Positions 33,525-45,917 of a stretch of 64,000 nucleotides of DNA are shown piece by piece. The stretch comes from Aphrocallistes beatrix (Eukaryota; Porifera; Hexactinellida; Sceptrulophora; Aphrocallistidae). Within the stretch, counting starts at the first letter, position 1. The number at the start of each line of letters is the position of its first letter. The stretch spans positions 1,922,001 to 1,986,000 of the forward strand of contig OY725504.1 of NCBI GenBank assembly GCA_963281255.1, given 5' to 3'. The notes below the pieces were generated by a model, which saw only the letters and a list, made by a program, of their open reading frames with translations, made no database searches and had not been told where the DNA came from. Position numbers and translations under genes: made by a program.

Positions 33525-35400
33525 AAATATTACCTAAATATCAAGCTTAAGTCGTTATAAAAATAGTAGCCATTAAGAAACATCGTGGAATACAGATGAT
33601 ATCGATTCCATATATACTTAAGAAGCAATACTTACTAGTACAAAATATAATTTAATAAATTCATGACCATATTCCTCTGGCCTTAACCAATTTCCGGGAA
33701 ATATTTATAATTTATCAGTAGAAGTTGCCAGACACCTAGTTTGGAAGCGTAAAATCCAAGTCAGGTAGGTCCTTACATAAATAACGTGGAATTTTAACAA
33801 TAAAGTCGAGTCCGCTAAATAGTGACACTATGTAATCGGGTCAACTGCTTAAGGATGAAATATATACTAGAGACCTACTATATGTTCCAGGTGTTGGATT
33901 TTTATAAAACTTTCAGGGAGATATTTGAGCATCATAAACGTCCCAAAAATACATTAATAACTTAAGGATATATCATATTGAAATTTTTCGGCTTTCAAAT
34001 TATCATGCTCAAAATAAATAATGTAAAAGAATAATATGAATATAATGCCAAATAAACAATTTGTTGGAAATATAATTTTGATTTAACTCATAATATGTTT
34101 GGAACCCAATAATTTGTGAGTATAAATTTTTTTACAAGAATTGAGCTGACAAATTTGATTTTTTTGTAAATCTTTGCCATTAATCAGAATTTATCCCCAA
34201 AAAATTGAACGTTGGCTGTAATAAGTCAGAAACCGTTTCATTTTTGAGAATCGGTTATATATTGATCAAGTTATGATTGGAATATCACAGAAAAATTTGA
34301 GTAAATGCCCACCAATGATAAAAGTTTATAAATTGATAGCTAATTTCGAAAAGATTGTAAATTAGTAAATATATTAATAAATTAAGTAAAATACAGATAC
34401 ATACTATAATGAAAGAACTAATAATGGCCATAAAACTTATCAAAGAATAGGGCTATTAGCTAACTTAACTAACAACGATTACACTTTGGACATATCCATA
34501 TCTCTTTCTTCTCAATTCCACAACAACAACATTTATATTATTTAAAGAAAAAACATGAAACCACTTATTACCTACATCGATAGATATTTAATCAAATACA
34601 TTATAAGATCCCTTACCACAACACAAAACACCCGCATCACCAACACCACCACACAAACACTCGAGATTACTGACATGAGAATAAGAACCAATCTGATAAC
34701 CTTCACCAACCTTCTTCCGCTTACGCTTAGATTGCTTAATAAACCATATTATTCTTGTATAATTATTATTTACATTTAAGATACTATGATAAATACGCTG
34801 TTTTTCTAAAAAAATACATGAACGAATTAAGGAATTAGATGGGACTAAATTTAGTTCTTGAATTAGTTCAAGAATCCAAGAAAATTCATCGTTGTATCTA
34901 ATAACAGCCAGACTTGATCCTAAATGAATCAGGCCAAGGTCGATTGAAATAGTCTTGCTTATTGATCTCCTAATTAAACCATGAGGCTTTGATTTAAAAT
35001 GGAAGTTTTACCTTCCTTTACCTTCTCCAAAAATTCAATAGTAATGTAAGGACACAAAATAGCCAAGACCTGATCCTACAAACTTCAGAGATAGCTCTTG
35101 AATGGGAGGGCATAGGGGTTCAAAGGGAAATAGCCTTTGGAAATTATACCACGAACCTGGACAAAACTGATGCATTTCGGAGCAATTGGAGTCTGTAGCC
35201 GATAAACGATAACTATTGCTAAAAGTAATTTTTTTAGTACACTAATAAGCTACAATCTGTATTTGATTTGATGGTGTAACAATTAAATTATGTAATTTTA
35301 GTCATCATGGAATCTGATAATAACTCAATTTGAGGACTACAATAGTCGAACTCTGCATCATCCCAACTTTCTCTCCCAAATTTAGAGTCACGAAACATGA
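33525..35400. other. Intergenic, no gene recognised
   Basis: AT-rich DNA upstream of the Elongin A gene. A cytosine-rich, guanine-poor strand bias is visible at about 34500-34700 but shows no coding features. Confidence 0.4.
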
Positions 35401-38130
35401 ATGGTCTAAAGCAAGGGTGCTCAAACGGTGGCCCGCGAGACCGACTCTAAAGTGTTTTCTGATGCTTTATTTTCTACCTCGTTTTTGGCTAACTCATGCT
35501 GCATCACAATCTCTTGTGAATTGATAAATTATTTCTGCTTTTCTATGAAATGGATCCTAATCCGCTTTTGTAAATGGCTAAGGCATTCTATTATAATTAT
35601 AGAAACACCATATTCACCGTAGATATCTAGGTCGAATAGAGATTGACACTTTTGTCATCTCCATCTCCAACACCTGTAGAATAGAACAATTTCTGTTGGA
35701 TTGATTTCCGAAACACACCTGGGGCTAATTTTAACTCCAGAGCCACTGAATTAAACTCGCCAAATTCCTTTGCCTGACAAATCTTCTTATGCTCCTCCTG
35801 CCAGTACCGGCTATCCTCCACTGTCCTATTTTCCTCTTTTCTCGCAATGTTCGTTGGTTTCCGACGAAATACCGACAACCAACGCAAGCAGCCTCAAAAC
35901 TTAGAACCTGTCCAGTTTCTATGGAAATGGCTGATACAAAACAGTAGCGTGCAAACCATCCGCCACCCTTTCCAGTTCTCTTCTGATATGCACCATCTTA
36001 AGAGACGGGTATATTTAAAAACACACCACCAGATTTCTTGTAAAAAATTCTCAATTTTAGAGCCCCACGTTTACAGCTGTGAACAGCCATTTCCATAGAA
36101 AACACCGAAAAATATGATTGAGTTGCTTAGAAAAGCTCTATCAAGAAGGAGTACAAGGTAAATCAATTATAGAATTTATGATATCCAACACGAATTTTAC
36201 TAATCCCAGCCAGTCTGCCACCAAGAATTTGTATCACATTATGCCTAAACATTATTTTATTGTCGCCTCCACCGGATTGAGACTTAGGGAGTTCGTAAAA
36301 TTCGAGGAATGTCGACAGCGATCGCAGACAATAAAATATTGTTTGGCAACTCAATTCACAAAACAAGTTTGATAAAACTCTAATTTCCCAGTTTTACAAA
36401 TTATACAAACAGCCATTTCCGCCAAACCTTTCTCCAGAATTCCAATATACTGGCCTTCCACCCTGGCATTTTTATTTATTTACGGTTTTCCTTACCAAAA
36501 CAAAAAAAAGTTACCAACGAACTCCATCTACATACAATGTTATGATGAATTTTACTATCAGATGTTGTGGGGTGCATTTCGCTAGAGAGATTCAAAGGGC
36601 TCACTCTACCATAAGTTAATTCAACTAATTGTACAGATTTTGGAGAATTTGCTAAATCTTCGAATTCAATATCAATGATGCTTTTTTGACTACATGGGGT
36701 GGGGGTTTGAAGAATTTCTTTAGGTTTACAAATTTTCTTCAATAGATTTTTCCTTCTTTTTTACATATTTTCTTTTTGGGGCACTGAAACTTGTGCACTC
36801 GTACTAGCAATCGCCAAAAATTGGAGAGGAGTTTCAGAAATCAAATTTTTCAGCTATAGATTCTATTAAATTGGATCCAGTATTCTTCACCCTTCACCTT
36901 TATCCTTCGGTTCCGGATTTATTTCAACACAGCCTATCATCAATAATAAAAATATAATACAAGCGAGAAAAGATACGGATATAACACCACAAATTTATTC
37001 ACTGTATGAGAAGGGGTTGGGCGACAGATTGTGATCTTCGTAGATCCCCACACTCTGATTGTTGCTCGCCAAGGAGCTCAAGTAAAAAAGATCAAAAACA
37101 ATGATTCAGAAAGAATAAGAAAACAAAATAAATATGAAAACTAAGATGATAAGAAATAAAATAAAATAATTTTATTATATTATAGGGCTATTTTTGGCAT
37201 ACGAGGGTATTTTCGGCCTGGCTCAGACAATTCGAGTCTTTCCTCCCTCCTTCTGGAATTTGTCCGGAGAATTTTGAGTCCTGTCCGACTACTCACTACT
37301 CAGGACTGTCAATATATTCTATCGGTATCTAAGTTATTTAGTTAGCTATTGCTCTGCTGCAAACGTGTCACTCTCTAATATTTGAAGAAAGAGTGCAAGT
37401 TTGTGAAATTTGGATTATTACTGATTTGTAATGCTACCATAGTGTACGTATACTACTGAGTACTGACCCTAACAGCCTAACATGTTTCGTAATGAGTATA
37501 CTTGGAATCTTCTTTTTGTATCTGTGTTCAATGGCTTCAACGATGAATTATGATATGTAGATATGTAGTCACGTGGGTCAAGGGTCATTTTATGTGTCTT
37601 TGCAGCTCTGGTTTACAGTGAATTACCTACATTCAAATTGATATTTCAAATTTTATTCTCTGAGATTTTAGTTTACCCGCAATAACTAATAGACGAAATA
37701 TAATTTATAATTTCTCTTGATTATTTATATTCTGTTTATTTTGATGATAAGTTATTGATACAAATTTAAAATTAGATAACATTACAATAAGCATTTTTTT
37801 AGAGAATAAATTATGTCCGGGTTTGGCCTTTTGAAAATCTGGCAACCCTACTTAAGTCCCTTAGTATACATGTCAACCTGAGCCCACAGTGGCAGGAGTA
37901 GCAGTTTACAAAGATTAGGCATCCAGAGCTAAGATAGAACCATGAAGTGTTTTACCAACTAATAGGATATCGATGCCTAGGATTCGAATGAGCTATTAAC
38001 TTCACTCATATGGCTTCGTATTTTCGAGAAATGACGTCACCATAAATTGACACGTTTTCAATGTTAATGAATTAGTCATTAACTAAAAGGCTCTGATTTT
38101 CCAGTTTGAATACCACTGCTCTATAGTGTG
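35401..38130. other. Possible old hAT region, not resolved
   Basis: CAAGGGTGCTCAAACGGTGGCCCGCG at about 35415 looks like a Charlie-type hAT left end. ACCACTG-type ends near 38115 could be a partner, but no TSD pairs them. Short frames such as 35847-36098 (ending VYSCEQPFP, reminiscent of a hAT dimerisation motif) and 36476-36742 are not convincing genes. Confidence 0.3.
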
Positions 38131-38621
38131 TTCATTGTAATTATTGCCAGATTTTGTTATCTAGAGATTCTGGCAAGGAAATAATGTCATTTCCCTCGAT
38201 CCATGACACGAGGTTGTCGACTCCCTCCCAGGACATAATCCCTTGCATGCCAATGGAGAAACGCGACTGGCGCATCCTCTCCTTCCAGTTCAGGCAGAAG
38301 ATCATCCAATTTCTGGGTGATTTGGATGTAGAGATTACGACCCAAGCTCTGATTCGATTAAAGATTTAATTTATCGGGATCCATTCTCCTTTCCTCCACG
38401 AATGTAGCCAATTAGATCAACATAATAGAGATTTAACCTATTTATCTATTAACGCTACCGTGTGGCGCCTTTGTATTAGGTATGATGGGAATTTTTTTTG
38501 TGCTCGACTATCATAAACTTTAGTCTATTTATCCACTCTAGTTTATCAAAACAGTTAAAATAAATGTTTAACATCAGTGATATGACTATTAGAATTTGAG
38601 GATTTTAAAGATGGAACAATT

Positions 38622-38821
38622 NNNNNNNNNNNNNNNNNNNNNNNNNNNNNNNNNNNNNNNNNNNNNNNNNNNNNNNNNNNNNNNNNNNNNNNNNNNNNNN
38701 NNNNNNNNNNNNNNNNNNNNNNNNNNNNNNNNNNNNNNNNNNNNNNNNNNNNNNNNNNNNNNNNNNNNNNNNNNNNNNNNNNNNNNNNNNNNNNNNNNNN
38801 NNNNNNNNNNNNNNNNNNNNN
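38622..38821. other. Assembly gap
   Basis: Two hundred unknown bases. The gap removes the beginning of the following THAP-like coding remnant. Confidence 1.
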
Positions 38822-39740
38822 GATGATATTGATAAGCTCAAGGTAGTATACGCTTGCGTGAAGCACTTTAGAGACGAGTTGTTGAATATACGCACATAGT
38901 ACCGAATTGAGACGGGAGTTATCGGGAAATTCCACGAATCAAATTGAAGCTGAAAGAAGGTACGTTGCTATCTATCCTGCCAGAGTATCCAGCATATTAT
39001 TCCTCACACTCTGCAACCAAACGCAGTCGTCTGTCTCGTGACTCTAAGGATGACGAACTGTTCAATCAAGCATTGACGCTCAGTCTGAGGTCAGAGAATG
39101 AAAGGTTCGTGATTAAAAGCTTCCTGGATTTACAAAATAAGTTGCCCTCTCTATCTATTCCTAAAACTTGGTCACTTTGGTACCCAGATGAGAGTACTTT
39201 TATTTTTATGCGTCCTAATTTAGAAAATTGTAAAATCTTGTTGATGTCTACCTATTGGTAGAATTTGATTTGTCCATAAAAGCCTATCGTAAGGGTGAAA
39301 ATTTTCCCATCGCTAAAAATAATTCTTGAATCCACCATTTCTGCTTTGGCTATTCAGAACGACCAACGCTGTTCAGCTTTTAAATCCAACACTTCATTCA
39401 GTCTTCGTTGGGATTCTATTGTCTCTGTAGAAAATCTTTAATGTTGGCGTACCGTTTAACATGTGCGTTTGAATGACCCGATGTCTAAGCCTTTGACGTT
39501 TAATGACGAGTGAACTACTTTTTTAACAGCAATATTCAGGTCCTTCAATCTTTAGCTTTTATAGCTGGTTATTCAACACACCAATACTTGAAACGTAGTC
39601 AAGATTGTAGGATATGTCGAGATTTATTAACTATCGATAAAGATTTGCTTATTGATGAACCATCCTTATCCCAGTTCAAGCTATTATATCTTTCCGATCG
39701 TGGAAGTTTGAAGTATCCTTCGGACTTAGTCCTATAATAT
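38822..39740 (+). pseudogene. P-element-like THAP/transposase remnant, copy 1
   Basis: Immediately after the gap, DKLKVVYACVKHFRDE matches the end of a THAP zinc finger (Cys and His of the C2CH set). A stop follows, then LKEGTLLSILPEYPAYYSS and RSRLSRDSKDDELFNQALTLSLRSE. Next is SIPKTWSLWYPDESTFIFMRPNL, and after shifts a block at 39510-39737 with AFIAGYSTHQYL, CRICRDLL and YLSDRGSLKYPSDLVL, which fits the C-terminus of THAP9/P transposases. The catalytic centre is missing, so this is an internally deleted, broken copy. It is related to 62960-63600. Confidence 0.65.
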
Positions 39741-41049
39741 ATCGTTACTGCTTGGAAGATTTTTGTTAGCAGCGAAAACGATAACGAACTGATGGCATTT
39801 GTTGGTCCAGGAATATCCTTGTCGATCTATCAATGAATTCTATTTTGGATGCCGATGTCTGTGATTCATGGATAAATGTATGTCCGTTTTGTGTTGTGAG
39901 TGGTTGTCTGATCCTTGCAAAATTCTATTTGTTGCTAGTACTGTTTTTAAATTCCATTAATATGTATTTTAGTCTATCAATGTTGTATATTATCGTAACT
40001 ACTTCCTTTAGTTTATTTTATCTTAGTAGAGGTTCAGAAGTCCAGTAGAGGTTCTGAAGTTCAATAGAGGTTCAATAGAAGTTCAGCAGACGTTCAGTAT
40101 ACTTATAGTGACGTTTAATAGAGATCGATAGCTTAGCCATTAGATTTTGATGTTTTGTGACTTTGTATTGCAGTGTGTGATGTTATTTACTAGTTTATCT
40201 AAATATAAAAAATCAAATCTTATACTTGTATAATTCACAATTTATAATTAATTTTATATAAAATATAACAATAGGGAGGGAATTATATCAATCCAGTTTG
40301 AACTAGATGAATGTAGAATAAAAAATCGACCACGATCATTATCTGCATTTAGTTCAACCTATATTAAATTAATACGATGTTTGTGATAGTTACCTCGACT
40401 TGCCGCATCCATGCTCAGATATCCATTAGTTACTGTGAGGCCTTATATAGAGTAGGCTATGCATGTTATTATTTCGAAACTTTTCACTTAAGTTACACCA
40501 GTAGTATTTGGTGGTTTCTATTAAAAAAATAATAAACTTACTTCTGCCAATATTGACTCATTTTAAAATTTGTCATTTAAAAAATAGTTCCCGCCCTGTT
40601 CCGTGATGTTGGACTTTAAGACTCTTGACTTAAAAGCTGAGATAATCCTGCGTCGATCCCTAACCTAATAATGGTAATTTGATTGTATTTTGTCCTCGGG
40701 GCTTTCTTCCGAACATTTGGGTCTTGTTACAAACAAAAGTGAAACCAAAAGCTACCATCGCTCCAATGATATTAGTATATATTTCAACTACGTAGAAAAT
40801 ACCTTGCTAAAAACACTAGTAGCCTCCAAGATGTTATGTTACCAGTGGGCGAAATTTGAGGTTAACTCATTGAATAAATCGGGTGTGCCCCCCTCGATTC
40901 TTTTTTAGCAAAGCACCGTTGTTGCTAACTGTGTAACTATAAATTTTGCCGTCCAATGAGTGGTTGTCTTGGAAATTTATTACTATCTAGTTATCTCAAA
41001 AGTAATCTAAATACGTATTTAACTTTGATTAATATTTTATCTCTGTTAG
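39741..41049. other. Intergenic and upstream of the CREB3-like gene
   Basis: A stretch of AGAGGTTCA-like units (AGTAGAGGTTCAGAAGTCC, about 40022-40105) repeats several times. An FB1 terminus (TTACTGTGAGGCCTTATATAGAGTAGGCTATG in pieces) lies at about 40433-40461. The CREB3-like promoter should lie near 40.6-41.0 kb, but no clear core element was identified. Confidence 0.45.
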
Positions 41050-42309
41050 ATGCAGCGTAAAACCAATAATTTTACCCACAAATCACATCCGGATTTCTTT
41101 TTAGATAACTTGCAGCTGGGATTAAATCCAGGAATATTAGATTCTAATGATCAGTCTGACCTAACTCTTAGTGGTACCAACTGCGATATTATTCAAAGCA
41201 TTGATTTCAATTCAGAAAACAATTTTAATAAAGGATTAGATGTAAATTCTTTTAGCTTTGATCCTACAAATTTTGCACACGTTGAGGATATATTGATACC
41301 TTGGGAGAATGATCCTTATCCAGATTATTCCAATGATACTGCTAGGGATGAATCGATATACCTTGGTTATTCTAATAGCATTAACGAGTGCCCTAATAAT
41401 ATTATACGTTTTGAAGATTCTCAATCTATTATTAATTCAGCTAATGAACAATTTGGGGCAGATCACTCTCCTTGTTTAAATATAGAATTGGAAACCAATA
41501 GAGTACCAATATTTTCACCTAACAACCCTAAGAACAAATCTGATGGTCTACTATTGATTGAGAATTGTTCGCCACAAGATGTTGGACTAACAACATCACT
41601 AAATAAGTCTGGAAGAAAACCCAAACCACTGAGACTAACTGATGAAGAAAAATCAATACTAAAGAATGAAGGCGTCATTATACCAGAAAATGTTCGTACT
41701 CTTACAAAAACTGAAGAGCGACATATAAAACAAGTTAAGAGGCGGATTAAAAACAAAATTTCTGCTGCAGAGAGTAGGAAGCGAAAGCGAGAATATTTGG
41801 ATGGATTAGAAGATCGTGTAGAGCAGACTACATCACTAAATTATGAACTACAACGCCGTGTATGCGAATTAGAGAAGAAAAATAACGAGTTGATTCTTAC
41901 TATGCATAAAATGAGGGATTACCTTGGTTCTTATATTCCTAATATAAACCAAACGAATACTTCTTTATTTATTTTCATTGTTGCGTTCGCACTTTTTAGT
42001 ATTCCTTCTTGGATATCCCTCTCATATATTTCTGTTCAACAAGATATGATTAGGCAAAGGTATATCCCTGTTCATTCTCGAACACTTCTTTCTATTGATT
42101 ATAATGAAAAAGATTACAAATTTATAGGATATAATAATAGATTTGTTCCGAAAGATAATATAAGTGGATCAGATATCAATCCTAATCATATTTCAGAATC
42201 TGATGAGATGTTTAATATTAATGGTGGTAAAATTATTCCAAGCATTGCTTATAAACATATAAGAGATTTTTCAGAATTAGCTGAGACTCATAATACTCAA
42301 ATTTTATGA
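41050..42309 (+). CDS. CREB3-family bZIP transcription factor, ER membrane-anchored
   Basis: The 419-residue protein has an acidic N-terminal activation region (residues 1-180). A conserved leader follows (LRLTDEEKSILKNEGVIIP), then the CREB3 basic region KQVKRRIKNKISAAESRKRK near 235-255 and a leucine zipper. A single hydrophobic segment lies at about 306-327 (SLFIFIVAFALFSIPSWISL). Just after it, HSRTLLS contains an RxxL site-1-protease motif. Members of this family sit in the ER as type II membrane proteins, move to the Golgi under stress or secretory demand, and release the bZIP domain after S1P/S2P cleavage. The domain order supports the same role here. The ATG directly follows TTTATCTCTGTTAG, a good splice acceptor, so a 5' UTR intron or upstream exon is possible. 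Which paralogue (CREB3, CREB3L1/2/CrebA, CREB3L3) cannot be decided by eye. Confidence 0.92.
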   Translation: MQRKTNNFTHKSHPDFFLDNLQLGLNPGILDSNDQSDLTLSGTNCDIIQSIDFNSENNFNKGLDVNSFSFDPTNFAHVEDILIPWENDPYPDYSNDTARDESIYLGYSNSINECPNNIIRFEDSQSIINSANEQFGADHSPCLNIELETNRVPIFSPNNPKNKSDGLLLIENCSPQDVGLTTSLNKSGRKPKPLRLTDEEKSILKNEGVIIPENVRTLTKTEERHIKQVKRRIKNKISAAESRKRKREYLDGLEDRVEQTTSLNYELQRRVCELEKKNNELILTMHKMRDYLGSYIPNINQTNTSLFIFIVAFALFSIPSWISLSYISVQQDMIRQRYIPVHSRTLLSIDYNEKDYKFIGYNNRFVPKDNISGSDINPNHISESDEMFNINGGKIIPSIAYKHIRDFSELAETHNTQIL

Positions 42310-42532
42310 AAAATAATTAGATTTTCATAGTATTATTAAGTTTATATTTTCTCTAATAATTCTATTTAAAAAAATGTATTGCTTAATAGTACTTGTAATT
42401 TATTTAAACCAATGATATGTTGCTATATTTGAAATAGAGTAATTTGACCTACTAGCTTATGAATTTTGCTTAGCAAAAATCGCACGACAATCGGAAACAT
42501 TTTCATCAATCAATTTGCCATGTCTTTAATCC

Positions 42533-42538
42533 GAATAA
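42533..42538 (+). terminator. Candidate polyadenylation signal of the CREB3-like gene
   Basis: AATAAA about 225 bp past the stop codon, followed by a TTATTAG-rich stretch. Confidence 0.5.
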
Positions 42539-42539
42539 A

Positions 42540-43078
42540 AATTAGACATATTTATTAGAGGAGCAAAGAGGGTCACGTTGCAACCATTCTGAAATGTATT
42601 GTCATTATAAGTTCATTTTGTTACAAGTACACATACATCTAATTACATTTTTCATATTTGGAGGCATAACTAGATCTTACATCATAGCTTGACGATTTTA
42701 GGATTATCACGTTCGTTAACCGGTTATTTTATAATCTGTTAAAAAGTAATGTCATATAATGAGCCTCTACCTCAAATTATAAATTGCTTTCTAAATATAA
42801 AATTGTACCTCCAGGGAAACGCAAAGCATTGGCGTCGTGCACTATGCACATTGGGGAAACCGGGCCTCCCAAGATATTTTCTTGGGCCCACCCATATATT
42901 TCTGGTGCTCTCTCTCTAAAGATTTTTAGGCTCTGGATATTTTCTAGCCATATTCCCCTGTTTTTTCTCTAGAACCCCTAGATCTTTCATAGGACCCCAC
43001 ATTTTCATATGTCCCCTCACAAATTTTCCTTTGGGGCCGTTGACACTATGTGAATGATATTTTCCTAACATATTAATA
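42540..43078. other. Intergenic, no gene recognised
   Basis: A locally GC-richer, CCC-rich stretch at 42810-43040 (CCGGGCCTCCC, GGCCCACCC, GACCCC) stands out from its surroundings and may be an unclassified MITE or processed fragment. Confidence 0.4.
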
Positions 43079-43262
43079 AACAAGCGCGCTTCGCTTGCTT
43101 GCGCTGCGCGGCTTTCGGACACTTTATGTCCGCCGGAGCCGGGCGCCTGGGGTCACATAGATTAATTATAAAGGAGATAACATCTCTAAATACGCTTGTC
43201 CAATTGTTATAATCGATATCGCTCGAATTTACCCAAACTTTACCTATATGACTCATTAAAAT
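43079..43262 (-). mobile_element. HR repeat, reverse partial copy
   Basis: It starts with the hairpin end CAAGCGCGCTTCGCTTGC and carries GGACACTTTATGTCCGCC and the CGATATCGCTCG block before breaking off. Confidence 0.75.
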
Positions 43263-43448
43263 TTACAATACGTCTTATTGTCCAAAATTTTGTTTTTAAA
43301 TTGCCATTCTTCAAAAAAAATATGTCGGCGTAACCATAGTTTTATCTTTAATTTCCTCACAGCTTACCGTACTATAGCACATGTACTTGGTATATTCTGA
43401 TTTTTGTGTCTTAGTTTGGATTTTGGGGTAATTTTCATAGCATTAAAG

Positions 43449-43999
43449 CAAGGTTGCAACCGAATAGTTTAATATTCGGTTAGACCAAATGCTATTTGGC
43501 AAATAGTTGATATTCGGTTGGGAACCGAATATCAGTATTCGCATTCGGTTAGAGTGACCGAATATCAGTATTCGTATTCGGTTGAACTAACCGAATATTA
43601 TCAGTATTCGTATTCGGTTAGGGAATATTCATGAATATTTATATCCGGTTCAATCTGTTTCAACCTTGGTTATAATATATTTTCTAACTTATTTACCTAT
43701 CATATCCAGTAACTATTTGTAAAATAGGTCAACATATACAGTACTATAACAATTTTCCGTCCTCTATTAAAGATTATTTATTTCAGCTGCGGAGTATTAG
43801 AATTTATAAAGTACCCGAATAATATCAGTATTTATATTCGGTTAGAGTAGCTGAATATTATCAGTATTTGTATTCGGTTAGAGTACTTAATATTATCAGT
43901 ATTCGTATTCCGTTAGAGTACCGAATATTATCAGTATTCGTATTCGGTTTAGGAACTATTCATGAATACTGATATTCGGTTCGATCGGTTTCAACCTTG
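43449..43999. mobile_element. hAT MITE with internal ACCGAATAT arrays
   Basis: Ends CAAGGTTGCAACCGAAT and ATCGGTTTCAACCTTG; perfect 8-bp TSD CATTAAAG (43441-43448, 44000-44007). Length is 551 bp. TATCAGTATTCGTATTCGGT recurs at least four times in each half. An additional end-like TTTCAACCTTGG occurs internally near 43660. Confidence 0.88.
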
Positions 44000-44278
44000 C
44001 ATTAAAGTTTTGTCCATATTTTATGGTAAAATTCCATTAGTAACAACTTGCCTTACAAAATTTGAATGCTGACGACCCACATAATCATTAAAACACTTTT
44101 AAAAAGTTGCTTCTACTAAGAATTAGCTTCTTGATATCGGACGCGGTTCGCTTATCACTGTTTCCACTTTAAATTGAAATTTCAAAAATCTTACTCCATA
44201 CGAATGTTATGTCGTATTACAGGTGATATATTTACTAGAATTCAATTATAACATTTGATGTATATTCATGTATGGGTC

Positions 44279-44696
44279 CATAGGCGTCGGAAATGGGCCC
44301 GCGGACCGAAGGCTCTGGGGTCGGCCCAATCAATTCCTGGGCCGCTACATTCACGGCATAAATAAATATCACACTCACAATTCACTAACATAACTAAAAC
44401 TCTATAGAAATCTACTATTATCATAATCTACTCGACTGTATTGCGATAGTGGTATCCCAAGACGGGAAACTCCCTACTGAGCTACCTGCTCGCTTGTTGC
44501 GCAGTTAAACTGCATGATACACGGTTCTAGGACTTTGAGAGAATGTATCGGGGAAGCTTGTACCCAGCCAGGTAGGCCCATAACCGACGATGCTGGGTAG
44601 AACTGGGCATAGTCCGGGCATGGGCCGGGTAGTGCCGGGCAGCCCCTTAGGGCCGCCCGGCCCATGCCGGGTGGCCGGGTGGGTCCGACGCCTATG
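44279..44696. mobile_element. GC-rich MITE with 8-bp TSD
   Basis: Ends CATAGGCGTCGGA and TCCGACGCCTATG; TSD TATGGGTC (44271-44278, 44697-44704). The inner flanks are GGGCCCGCGG and GGCCGGGTGGG, much richer in GC than anything nearby. Length is 418 bp. Confidence 0.88.
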
Positions 44697-44897
44697 TATG
44701 GGTCTATTTATGCACGGATATTACAACGAAAATTTGATCCAATTGGGAGTGTTGATTGGAATTTTGAAATTTAATAGTAGATTATTGGTTATCAATTATC
44801 TGATACCTATCTGTTGATTTGTTTACTTTACAATATTGAATGTGTATCTAATTTCATCTTCCTGGTTACTTATTCACTTTCAACTGTTGATAATATA

Positions 44898-45350
44898 GGT
44901 GTTGGCGTATCAACTCAATTTCAGTGGTTAAAATCAACCGATTTTTTCTGAATGAGTTGGATGAGTGGTTGTGGTTCAATGAATGAGTCGAATGAGTTGA
45001 TAGCTCACTGAACTGAGTTAGATGAGTTCAACTCTATTTCGAAATGAATTGGTTGAACCAACCCATTTTGAATTGAGTTGGTTCAACACATTTTAGTTAT
45101 TAATCAACCATATTCGTTGCCTTTGCAAATAATGATTTTAGTTATAATCATTTTCATCTATGTCATCTAAATCTGTACATTTCTGACTTATGGTTAAATC
45201 TTATTCATATTGACTCATTTCGTTACATTTGCATATTTTTTAATTAATTATTTTAAATGTGTTAATTATTAAATTTAAGTTGAATGAGTTGGTACAATTT
45301 GAAATGAATGAGTTGATCCAGAGAAAATGAGTTTTTTGAAACACCAACAG
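44898..45350. mobile_element. Candidate MITE of GAATGAGTT repeats
   Basis: GTTGGCGTATCAACTCA at about 44901 is loosely mirrored by TGAGTTTTTTGAAACACCAAC at about 45329. The interior is a degenerate array of TTGAATGAGTTGG words in both orientations. No clear TSD. Confidence 0.45.
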
Positions 45351-45420
45351 GTCCTGTTAGTGTTTCAAATTTCACTAATCCTTACAAATAAAAATCGATT
45401 AATATATCCCTACTTTGCCG

Positions 45421-45527
45421 AGGAATGTTGAATTGAAATTGAAAGTTAATTAATTTTCAATGGAAATTGAAAATGAAAGTGGGGGTCATTTCTATTTATA
45501 CCTTTGACCCCACGTCAAATTAGGGTT
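45421..45527 (+). repeat. Repeat shared with the Ginger1-A intron
   Basis: It matches 10869-10972 over about 100 bp (GGGGTCATTTCT, TTTGACCCCA). It directly precedes an HR copy. Confidence 0.6.
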
Positions 45528-45917
45528 AAATATATATACAAGCGCGCTTCGCTTGCTTGCGCTGCGCGGCTGGCGGACACTTTTTGGGCGCCTAGAGTCA
45601 CATTGATTAATTATAAGGTAGATAGCATCTCTAAAAACGTCTGTCTTAATGTTATAATCAATTACGCTCGAAAAAGCACCAAATTTGTCATTTTTTAAGA
45701 TTTGATGCGAAATGATGACGTCATAACAGAATGATGAGCAATCATTTTTTGATGAAAGTTGCATCATATGTGAGATATTAATTAATATACACATTCTATT
45801 GAAATTTCTATCACCTAAAATGGCTGAGTTATAGTAAAAAAAACTGAAATTTCTAAGTATAAAATGTAATAATGATGCTATCATTCCATGATGAGTCGAC
45901 ATTTGGTCTGAGATCAG

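Noticed and set aside
34555-34779. Threonine-rich 74-codon frame
   Set aside because: Low-complexity composition, no homology features, no splice or promoter context.
36476-36742. 88-codon minus frame as a host gene
   Set aside because: No recognisable domain and no convincing splice context.
38555-38935. Frames spanning the assembly gap
   Set aside because: They consist mostly of unknown residues.
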